Part shown: positions 55,346 through 64,000 of the stretch, one piece after another
How the letters are laid out: every line of letters begins with the position of its first letter
How positions within the stretch are numbered: position 1 is the first letter of the stretch
Source: Datisca glomerata
Taxonomy: Eukaryota > Streptophyta > Magnoliopsida > Cucurbitales > Datiscaceae
Reading direction: 5' to 3'
Assembly (NCBI GenBank): GCA_003255025.1
Contig: QANY01002375.1
Location: 1,054,001-1,118,000, forward strand
Length of the DNA stretch: 64,000 nucleotides
Notes under the pieces: model-generated
Told to the model about the DNA's origin: nothing
Seen by the model: the letters and a program-made list of their open reading frames with translations, nothing else
The model's database searches: none
Position numbers and translations under genes: made by a program

Positions 55346-56799
55346 GTACAATAATATACACCAAATAATTTATTAGTTGCATTATAAAATGGTTCTAAGA
55401 AATCAATAAATGTATTGGCAATCAATCAAGTTTCATGAATCAATTCAAATTCTTGTTTAGAACCTAGATATGAATGAATTACATCCCAATATGGTTGTGC
55501 ATTATGCAACATGAGGTAAGTTGAGTTCCATCTAGTATCTACATCATGTGTAACTTTTCTAGGTTTAAGTCGAAATATTTTACATGTTCTTAAGTATTAT
55601 TATTGTCTAGTGTTTGATGAAGTAATGAACATAACTGCATCTTTAATAGATTTTAAATGCATTTGTATCTCTTGTATGCCTTCTTTAACGATTAAATTTA
55701 AAATATGACATACACATCTCATATGAAATAAAATACCACCATGAGTAGGAAGCAAACTATCCTTAAATAACTTAACCTTTTGCATGGGCTTCATTCTCGA
55801 TTAACTTCTCTAAGGTAAAATAGTTTTATAGTCTAGATGTTTCACGTTTTCTCTTCTTTGATTTTGTGGCGGTGGCCGTACTACCTATGGTATTGGTGGT
55901 GTTTTGGCATTTTGGATCTTCTCCTCTAAGCTCAACAATATCATCTTCACCATATCCTAGGTTCTCAAGTTCAAGATCTCTAGGGTCCATTTTAAGGGGG
56001 TTTAAATGAGCTAAATATGCAAATTCAATGACAAAAAAATATAAGATATCGTAAAAAATCAAGGAAGGCTTGTAGCACATGCGTCTTGATAAAATTGCCA
56101 CACTCACACGTACACAAACACCTAGCAAAAATTAATAATAATATTAATAATTTATAGGATCAATAGGCTATATAAAAAAATAAATAAATCACAATATAGA
56201 AGTAATAAATTTAATTAAAAGAAATATCGTAAACTGTAAAAATATGGAGACTCATAGTGCTTACAGAGTTGTAGGAAAAGAGAAAAAAATTAATTGAGAC
56301 TTTAGAAACTTACAAGAAGAAATTGAGAGCCTAAAAATTAGTAGATGATAGAGATTGATGACTGGAAATAAATGATTGGGAATCAACATGAGAACTATTT
56401 GAATAAGTAGAGCATAGAGGTATATATAATTATAGGAGTGCAAATAAAAAATTAAAATAAATAAAATGCAAGGCAACGGTCATGATTTGGCCCAAAATGG
56501 GCTTAACAAACATGCAACGGCTAATTTTATGACCGTTGCATATTTGCCGTTATGCCATAGCCCACTTAGTCTTAATTGGGCCAACGAACCGTGTCAGGCA
56601 CGGCGCAGTCCATTCGTGTGCTGAGTCAGGCACGACACAACAACTTAACTGTGACGTGTCGTGCCGAGTCTGGCTTAAAATCCTCGACTCGTTATGGACA
56701 CATGATTGTGTATCGTGCTTGGCTCGACATGCGAACTACCGTGCCGTGTCACTTGGCCAGTCGGTGGTCTGACACTTATTGACACCTCTAACTGTTTGT

Positions 56800-57640
56800 A
56801 CCAAATTGATATAGACGTTGAGATTTGATTCAAAAGTCTAAGTTGTGAGAATATAATCCTTTCTGCTAGACCCAGCAGAAAGGGAACTATTTTCCGGAGA
56901 CTTCGTATTTCACTAGAAATGTGATTATTAACTGAAAAAAGAATATGTTCTCACAAATGTATTTTAATATTTACATATTTAATATATTAAAAGTGGGATG
57001 AGAATGAGAATCATGTTTAGACAATTTTACCCACTCATTATTTTACAATTCTCAAATCATCATTTGAGTGCATTAATTGTGCATCATTATTATTCAATTT
57101 TTTTCTATATAATTGTGGTGTATATCTTTATGAGGCTTTTTATTTATTTTCTTCTTCTAATTATAAATTTTGTAGACCGGATAATATTTTAAATTACTTC
57201 GTTTGTTAATAAATATATTAAGAAAATTCAGTCATTTAAAAAAAACAAAACATGTTCTTAGTTTATTTCTCACAAAAGATTAAAAAAATAATATACTAAA
57301 AATTGTATCTTAGATTGTACGCGTATGTTCTTCTAACATAAATAACTTATTTTGAGAAATTTTGGTGAGTAAGATTTATAAAAAGCAAAATATTATTTTC
57401 TAATTTGTTTTACAAATAAATATATTTTATTAATTTTCTATTTAAATAGATAAATAATATATCAGAAACAATCAAAATATAAAAAAAAATGTACATATCA
57501 CGCGTATCGCAAGTATTGTAAAACAAAAGAAAATGATTTCAACCTAAAAAAGGATAGACAAGCACATGAAAAGACTAGTGTAATTAACATGTCTGGCATT
57601 GATAATTTATGCTAATCTGAATGTTGTAGATTTGATTGGA
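56800..57640. other. AT-rich intergenic DNA
   Basis: 56800-56960 is unique-looking flank of the hAT element (it includes a TTTCTGCTAGACCCAGCAGAAAG inverted pair near 56858). The remainder is very AT-rich, with no ORF or element I recognise. Confidence 0.5.
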
Positions 57641-57683
57641 TACATATCGTCTCCTATTTTGAAACCAGGAGACGGATCTATTC

Positions 57684-57850
57684 CATCTGGACCATCCATT
57701 TTGAAAACTGACGGACCAGATGAGACAACAGGAAAGAAAAGGAAAAGGAAACAGAAAAAGGAAAAAGGAAAAAAATTGTCAGAAAAAGTACAGAGTAAAA
57801 AGAAGTTGATCTGGACCATCTACTGTAGAAATAGACGGTGCAGATTAAGG
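57684..57850. repeat. Two imperfect ATCTGGACC hairpins around a purine-rich stretch
   Basis: ATCTGGACCATCCATTTT (57687) pairs imperfectly with GAAAACTGACGGACCAGAT (57703-57721). ATCTGGACCATC (57809) pairs with GACGGTGCAGAT (57834-57845). Between them is an AG-rich run (57725-57800). Such 'atctggaccatccat' inverted words recur in plant intergenic DNA. The Lys-rich ORF across it is probably not a gene. Confidence 0.5.
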
Positions 57851-57869
57851 GAGCACCTCCTGCTTTGAT

Positions 57870-58900
57870 CACTAAACAAGAGGTGATCCGTATATGATTT
57901 GGTTGTATTCTAATAACAAACTTATATTTATTTTCTAATTGGAGCACTGATAATAGATTATTAGCTGTTTTATGCATATTATAGTATTTTTTATGAAGTT
58001 TTAGTTGATGATGCCTGAAAGACCATGGTTGTCAGCTTGTGAGCATTTGACTACTTGGCATCAGATTTTTATTTGTTTTGAATGTATTTAACAAGGAACA
58101 TGTATCCAATTAATTGAGCATGTCATTTGAACCCATAGGTTTGGTTCAAAAAATATAAATATAAGCTCGTGGAATATTTATTCATATCTTGACGTAAGAA
58201 GTCCAATAGGAGTGATACTTGTTGATGATAGTAGGTGTTGATACCGATTTGCGCAACAATACATATGTTTGTTGTTTATGACTGGAGATCCACAAAACAC
58301 AAACACGGAACCCATAGGTCTGCTCGAAGTGCTTCTTTTGCGAGCCTTATTCTTGCTACCCTTCACCAGACTAGGTCGACTTTCTCCTTCTAGGTGTTCG
58401 GGCCCTAACGCCTTTGTCTGATGCAACTTCTTGGTGTAACTTGACACATGGCATCGTGTTACTGGTTTTTTGAGAATGCTCATAACAGTTGTCCATAGTC
58501 AAAGGCTTAGTGTGGGTCTTGCCCACCCAGGTCTAAAATCTCCTGTATTCAGATTCTTTGCCCGAGTTGACTACATATGACGGAATGCCAAGAGCTTCGT
58601 TTATCTTGAACAAGCCACACTTGTGTTCAAATCTCGTTCTGCTGGAACGTCCATGGTTGGTCAAATTAATTGTGGTCATCCTTTGAAGTGACTTGTCCAC
58701 GCACGTGTGCACTTTCACCTTTATTGGGATTCAAACTTAGTCGCTCCTTGGGAGTAGAGATGATGATGACGTGCGGGGTATGTGAAAAGGAGGGCGAGAG
58801 TCGCAATGCCTGACTCATCAAAGCGTCACCCATCATTTTTGCATGTGCGTGAGCGATGTTCGAGTTCTTGAGCTCACCTCATTAGTCCACAAACAGGCCC
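57870..58900. other. Unassigned region, possibly 3' LTR side of the right-hand Tat element
   Basis: GC content rises from 58170 on. Minus-strand frames (58718-58178) such as KCGLFKINEALGIPSYVVN and GSKNKARKRSTSSRPMG are open for 60-100 codons, but I cannot place them in a family. By position the 3' LTR of the minus-strand Tat derivative should lie here, yet no second LTR copy is in the window to prove it. Confidence 0.3.
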
Positions 58901-58944
58901 GTTGGATAAATTCAACGGTCACGATCGTTGTTTGAGCCAAGGCC

Positions 58945-58951
58945 TATAAAT
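58945..58951 (+). promoter_or_regulatory. TATA box of the antisense ORF
   Basis: GGCCTATAAATGGAAGG, a good TATA box on + about 400 bp before the ATG at 59350. Between them lies a pyrimidine-rich leader with a plausible donor GTAGGTCTC (59236) and acceptor-like TTTCAG (59326-59331), so a leader intron is possible. Confidence 0.5.
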
Positions 58952-59349
58952 GGAAGGTTCCTTCCCTTTCTTCAACCATTTTTGCCCCCTAAGCAAGAGA
59001 CTAACATCCTTGCCAAAGTTTCCTTCACCCTCTAGAACCAGAAACCATCTTCTTGCATAGAGTCGATTTACCTTTCGTTTACTGTGTTTCTCCCATCCTT
59101 CAGAATTTTCTCGAAGCTTTGCCATAACTTTTTCAGTTGGGGCCTTTATTCCCCATTTACGTTGCCTTAGAATACATTTTGGAGGTTGCTTGTTCCTATT
59201 CTGTTATTCGGTTCTCGCTACTACCGATTTACTGTGGTAGGTCTCTTCTTCTTCATTTTTATTACATCTTTGTTTTTCCTTCTCTCTTGCTTTTCTGTTT
59301 TCCTTCGAGTTTTCATCGTGTTTGGGGGTTTCAGGGGATTCATTGACCT

Positions 59350-61958
59350 GATGGATCGCTCCAATATGGCGATCGATAGCAGACTCTAAGGCACATTTTG
59401 GTTCGAGCAAGGCTACCGATCGATGGAGGGCTAACGAATATTCTTCCTCCCAGACCAGGGAAGACTTGGGTGCGATTGAGAGAGCTTATCACCTCCCCGA
59501 CTACATTCAACTACGGCTATCGGAGGTGGGTGAGAAGATAAGCACCCCACGGTACGGGGGAGCTGGGTTGTATTTGGCCTCATTAAAGAGTGGGATGAGG
59601 CTTCCTTTACATCCTTTCCTAAGGGAGTGATTTTATATTATGGGTATTGCTCTAGCCCAGCTTCAACCCAACTCGTGGAGGGCCCTGGTCGATTTCTAGG
59701 TGCTCTAGAACTTTACTGTGGTGAGGACTTCACGCTACATGAGTTTGACTTTATGTTTCAGTTGAAGTCCCCTCCTAAGAGCAAGGTCGAAAGGGAACCT
59801 CCTCGAGACTAGGGGTAATATAATATATGCAGTCATACTGGAGGGGTGAAAGGGACTGTAAGCAGAATCCTATCCTAGTACAAGGATTGGAAGGACAACT
59901 GGTTCGTGATCTCCGTGTTTTAGGAAGGTCACTTGAGGACTTGGAGCTTGTGCACTTGGTCCCTCGAGCTTTAAGGGATGCAGGTGAGCCCGCACTTCCA
60001 GGGGAGAAGGATACCTGCTCACCTTTATTTTGGGTGCTAACTTATATTATTCTCTTGCAGTGATTAAGAGGAGGCCGAGGAGATTTCCAGCAGTCCCGGA
60101 TTTTTAGCCTGGTCGAGCTTCTCGTGGTGAGCGTGCTTTCAATATCCTTATTAAGTCGACTCCCTGTTTCAGACTATTTTGTACAATGGACCCTCCTGAG
60201 GACATCACAATCGATCTTCTTGTTGAGGTCTGCTCGAAGGATTCTAGCTCGGAGAGTCTTAATTCCAAAGGGCCTAAGAGTTTTTCAAATCATATGAGCT
60301 GACTCTTACCTTCCTCATGTTATTTTGTCACTTTTTGTAACATAGTTCTGCCTGCGTAGGGATAGTGAGAGATGCTCCCTCCCCTAAGAAGCATAAAAAA
60401 GAGCTTGAGGCCTCCAAGGCCCAAAAGATGAAGAAACTACAAGCTAAAAACCTAGAACAATCGAAAGAGAAGAAAGTTTCGTCTGCATCTCCTCCTTCTA
60501 ACCTACAGCCAAAGGTGAAAGGGATGCTACCTCCAGCTCCACCTTCTCCTCATCCTTTGTTCCTGCTTCTTTGCTAAAGCCCACTCACATTTCTTCGCCA
60601 AAGCACATGCCTTCTTCTTTGCTAAAGCCCAATCTGAAGAAGTTTGTCCCTCATTCCTTAGGGCAAGGGTTGTCAGAGACCAGCGGTTGCCTCACGGCTT
60701 CCAATAGTGTGCTTTGATCACCTTAACCTCCTGCTCCACCTCGAGCTACGATCAACTTGAGTTGAGAAACCCTCTTCTCAGGTTTGTGGGTCTGCCCTAT
60801 CGAGCTCTGGCTAACATGGTTCTCATGTTAGCCAAAAGCATAAGGCCCCGATGTCTCCCGAGGGGGCCAACCAGCCTGACGCTCAGGCCCGAGCTCAGAA
60901 TGAGGTGGCAAGGATGTTAGACTGGTTTTCCAAACATGTAGATCCCGAGAAGGGTATCAATGTTCTCGAAAGGTCACTGGCGGGATTTCTAATGGCTTTA
61001 TAGAGCACACCCTTGACCTTAGTACTAATTCTTACTTCATGCTTCTTTTATTCCTTGTGTTCCTCCGAATAGAAATAATTGATTTGGTGCTTTTCGTAGA
61101 TCCTTACCTGTAACACAGCAATGCTGACGCATCTTGGCCGTTGCGAGGACCAAGTGCTTGAGGCTACATGGGCTTCTTCTCAAGGAGAGGTTATGCTTGC
61201 TGAGGGGGTCATGAAGTTTGAGCCTATGGCAAGGTCAAGATGGAGGTCGGCTTAAGACCTTCAAGGGGAAGGTCATCTATCTTGAGGAGGAATTTGATAG
61301 GGCCAAGGTGGGGGCCAATCGAGCTGTCATACTCGTCAGGACCTAGAGGGTCGACTATCCAATCAGGAGAGGGTCGTCTCCAACCTTCAACAGCAAAAAA
61401 ATATCTTGAAGGAGAAGGCCATGTTCTAAGAGGAGAAGCTTTCTCAAGAGATTTACTCCCAGACTCACGCAGAGAATCAGGAGAGGGAAGCTCAGCAGAA
61501 TCTCAGAGGAAGGTCATCTTGGCGAAGGCCATGCCAAAGGGATAGAGGACTTTAAGGAATCTTCTAAGTTTAAGGTGGCCCTACTCATGGAGTTCTCCAT
61601 GGGCTACGAAAGCTATTGGGATGAGGTTGTAGAGGCTCATCCCGAGTGGGACTTAAGCTTCCTTAGTTGTCCTTCGGACCCTCTACATCGTCCTCCAGTC
61701 ATAACCTATGAGAGGGTGATGGTGCCTGGTGCCCGTGAAGCGCAGAAGGCTACTGGGCTGCATCATTCTCCTATTGCATGGCTGGATAGGTCTCTGCCTA
61801 TTTCCCCTGGGCTCCCCAGTCTCTTAGACCTAGATGCTTCCAAAGAGCAAGGCATGAAGGTCTCTACTCTTTTACCCTCAAGTCAACCTGAGGAGGAGAT
61901 TCCTTCCCCACCCCCAGAGTTGACCGAGGTCGTTGCTGATACTGTTGAGACTCTCTAA
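59350..61958 (+). pseudogene. Antisense ORF of a Tat derivative (Transposase_28-like, coiled coil)
   Basis: Starting near ATG 59350, the frame contains IERAYHLPDYIQLRLSEVGE, GAGLYLASLKSGMRLPLHPF then, past stops, GIALAQLQPNSWRALVDF. This is the plant gypsy-associated domain catalogued as Transposase_28; its function is not known. A low-complexity Lys-rich part follows (60390-60480), then broken coiled-coil text (61260-61560), and a C-terminal frame 61575-61958 reading FSMGYESYWDEVVEAHPEWD and a Pro-rich end with a stop. At least four frameshifts or stops. It runs opposite to the gag at 62600-64000. Confidence 0.65.
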
Positions 61959-61959
61959 G

Positions 61960-62590
61960 CCTCTACTGCCTAGTTTATTATTTTTCTGTTACTTGTAATT
62001 TTCCCTTTCCTTGCATGTAACCTTTTTCTTTCCTTTTTACTTAATGAAAATGTGTTTGCTTCAATAACTCTATCATTTTTTCCTGCCTTTGTTCTGTTTT
62101 GTTCATTACTTGTTTGTTATAAACTTCATATTAGCATATGCTTGATCATCGGTCTCAAACTTGAAGGTACCTTAAGTAATTAATGACTCTAAAGTAACTG
62201 AGCTTTAAGTAAATGAAGCCCCGCTTTCGTCGAGCTCTGACTTATCCATTTGTCATGACTAGTTGGGGGTCTGTCTTTAATATTTAATCCACTTGAAACT
62301 CTTAATCTTTTCTTCGTTCTTGCTACTCCAAAAGCCCGAGGTAGAGTGTCGGTCGTCAGGGCAGCCTGCCTTTCTTTTATAGGAGTAGATTTTATAAGAG
62401 TAGGGGCGGTCTTGGTGCTTTGGGCGTGGCACTAGTTTGCTTTCAGTCATGAATGTTTTAAGTAATAGTGCCTGTTGACCTGAAGCACGAGGTTACTCTT
62501 AGTTATTCCTTCCTGGTGGATTGCCCCCTTTGAAAGATGTCAGGTCATACAGTCCTATTGTAATCTTGAATTTTTTTTGGATGTTGCCTC
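61960..62590. other. Noncoding spacer of the Tat derivative
   Basis: Begins with the likely 3' UTR of the antisense ORF (TTTATTATTTTTCTG, TTAATGAAAATG at 62039). No clear tandem array is present, though GGCACTAGTTTGCTTTCAGTCATGA and TTAAGTAATAG/TTAAGTAATTAA words recur loosely. No gene. Confidence 0.4.
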
Positions 62591-62599
62591 ATGCAGGAG

Positions 62600-64000
62600 G
62601 TCTGTTTGGAAGAATCTGCTTCAAATACGAAGTTTCACTTTTCATCTGACGAACTAGAGTTCAGCCAAACTTCACCTTTTCCTTTCACATCTAACCACAC
62701 ATTTCTACTCTGTCTAGAGTCCTTTTTAGTGAATTCGATGACCACTTTTTCCTTAATCATGAGTGGCCGAGGGAGGGCGCTGAAGACCACCAAGTACCCT
62801 GCTTCTTGAGCCGCCGCCTTCCTTTTTTTATTGGATTATATCATATTGGGTCCTCCAAAGATCATCTTGATTTGTTGTACGAGGCTTTATGGTCAATTTT
62901 TTTCTGCTCGAGCAGCCTCTCGATCTTCCTTTCCTGCCTAGGAGGCTGCCATCCTCATGGTTCCTTCGGCTGGCCATAAACTCCTTAAGGTATCCTTTCT
63001 GGATTAAGGCATCAGTCTACTCTCAGATCTCGAAGCACCCCTCTCTGTTGTGCTTGGAATCTCGATGGTACCTATAGTACTTCGCTGTATCCTTCTTATT
63101 GCCATGTGTTTGTATCATTCGTGACTGCTTCAATAGGCTTATGTCCTTAATTACATTGTAGATCTCTTTCCTTTTAGTTGTGAGGGGGGTGTAGGTGGCG
63201 AACTGACTGGTTAGGTAAGGGTTTTCCCTTTGTGTCATCTCGAGGGGGCTGGTTAGAGCTTAGTTGTGGGAGGTGCTTAATCTGATGGTTGGGGAGGGTT
63301 GCCTCTCTTATCTTTCATGACTTCTTTCCCTTTGGGTCTTCTGACTACCTGGTCTCTCCAATTCTCACTCAACTCATATTACTTCCTCTATGCTAATGTA
63401 CTTCTGTATCCTAACCTGAAGCTTGAAGAGGGAGATGGGGTCGTATTTAGCCATTGACAACCTCATCCGCGAGTGAGTGATCCCACTTTTCAATGTAGCT
63501 ACCAAGGTGTCTTTAGTGGAATTGTGATCATGTAGGGACTACATGTTGAAATAGTTCATGTAGTCTTGCAGCTACTCTCACGGCCGCTACTTTACCGTCA
63601 TTAAGTGGGCGGATGGTCTCCTTCATTCTCTTCCTCTCAGGAACTGTCCAACGAATAGCCTCAAGAGCTCGGCGAAGGAGTGAATGGAGTTTGGCTTTAG
63701 TTGTCCTATCCATTTTTCTGGGAAGGCCCGTTGAGCGTCAGGCAGAACAACTTGCACATCAAGAGCTCTGGGACATTGTTTAGGTCTATCCAGACCTTAA
63801 AAGTTTTCAAGTGCCTGAATGAGTTTTTGGTCCTGTCATAAAGGGTGGTCGATGGCATCTTAAACTTCGACGAGAGTTCAGCCCATTGGATCTTTATAGA
63901 AAAAGGGGGACTTGGTTTACTCTAGAACCATCTTAAATGAAGATCCCAACGGTTTGTCTATACTCTTTCCTCAATTCCTCTAACTGCAGTTGAAATTTTT
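62600..64000 (-). pseudogene. Tat gag remnant (runs off the window)
   Basis: Minus strand, many frame changes: LNNVPELLMCKLFCLTLNG near 63770-63720, then TPLTTKRKEIYNVIKDISLL (63190-63130) and a zinc-knuckle-like YYRYHRDSKHNREGCFEI (63080-63025) in which the first cysteine of the usual YCRYHRD is tyrosine. Downstream DALIQKGYLKEF, then QDDLW and SALPRPLMIKEKVVIEFTKK (62790-62720), the gag-protease linker. The protease, RT and integrase that should follow are absent: the next recognisable part is the antisense ORF. Confidence 0.7.

Larger units (their letters stand above)
54432..56010 (-). pseudogene. hAT transposase remnant
   Basis: Minus strand. Start region MDPRDLELENLGYGEDDIV near 55990 and a basic SKKRKRE, then a jump (the BED zinc finger and much of the N-terminal half are missing) to MRCVCHILNLIVKEGIQEI near 55720, VTHDVDTRWNSTYLMLHNAQ near 55540, the interruption by plastid DNA (55108-55345), then MEKKYKKYWRDIPKI and LDPRVK in two tandem copies, and the C-terminal hAT dimerisation domain ALEFALSAGNRVLDKRRSRL with DALICLKDWQDA (54620-54520). 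Multiple stops and deletions. Confidence 0.85.
53985..56790 (-). mobile_element. hAT transposon (2.8 kb) with perfect 8 bp target duplication
   Basis: Ends TAGAGGTGTC (53985-53994) and GACACCTCTA (56781-56790) are exact inverted repeats, flanked by ACTGTTTG on both sides (53977-53984 and 56791-56798). Both subterminal regions are rich in GGCACG/CGTGCC words (for example CGTGCCTTAATTG, GGCACGACAC), as usual for hAT subterminal binding motifs. Inside is a minus-strand transposase relic. Confidence 0.9.

Noticed and set aside
57599..57868. 89-codon Lys-rich ORF
   Set aside because: Half of it is a purine-rich run between imperfect hairpins; no domain and no leader or intron signals.
1..64000. 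tRNA, rRNA or other structured RNA genes
   Set aside because: None recognised by eye on either strand; a covariance-model scan would be needed to exclude them.

Overview
The window is nuclear DNA of a flowering plant, probably a eudicot. It contains one clean multi-exon plant gene (F-box/LRR type), a likely small second gene, and many nested and decayed plant transposable elements: Ty3/gypsy of the Tat lineage, hAT, Mutator-like, an endogenous caulimovirid (pararetrovirus), and a piece of plastid ndhB. All calls come from reading translations, repeats and termini by eye. No database search was run.

Layout. 1-5400: rearranged Tat-type gypsy remains, with an integrase C-terminus on +, tandem repeats, an antisense coiled-coil relic, and a minus-strand gag-protease-RT in which a ~370 bp block of RT is inverted. 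6541-7041: a pyrimidine microsatellite followed by a 115-codon ORF that resembles a small plant-specific protein. 7354-15513: a hAT-like non-autonomous element with 12 bp inverted ends and a perfect 8 bp target duplication. Its (TA)n tract has been split by a mosaic of endogenous pararetrovirus segments (movement protein, middle domain, coat protein with zinc knuckle, protease, RT and three copies of the intergenic region). 15.5-19.9 kb: AT-rich, no recognisable gene, two hairpin sequences.

19.9-31.8 kb: a minus-strand Tat element with LTRs, decayed gag-PR-RT-RNase H-INT, 3' tandem repeats and an antisense ORF. A second LTR element (from 21.48 kb) is nested in it. 32.14-36.21 kb: a member of that second family with both LTRs and a candidate 5 bp target duplication but no pol. 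37-41.3 kb: microsatellites and an intron-like, U-rich stretch with possible exons of an unrecognised transcribed unit. 41.4-49.8 kb: a Mutator-like element with a broken transposase on + and a captured DUF1985/Ulp1-protease-like gene on -, the arrangement known as a Kaonashi-type MULE. Clusters of a palindromic ACACGATG/CATCGTGT motif are scattered through it.

50.3-53.7 kb: an apparently intact F-box gene (three coding exons, 422 codons, 5' UTR intron) resembling Arabidopsis At1g10780. Its first coding-region intron is partly duplicated in its 3' flank. 53985-56790: a hAT element with perfect 8 bp target duplication, a decayed transposase with an internal duplication, and a plastid ndhB fragment. 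58.9-64.0 kb: part of another Tat derivative with a promoter-bearing antisense ORF (gypsy-type 'Transposase_28'-like) and a degenerate minus-strand gag, with no pol between them.

The parts worth most attention are the pararetrovirus mosaic (an in-frame RT-coat-protein chimera and a 2.63 kb head-to-tail unit), the palindromic motif clusters in the MULE, the plastid insertion in a hAT transposase, and the antisense genes with their own TATA boxes in the Tat elements.
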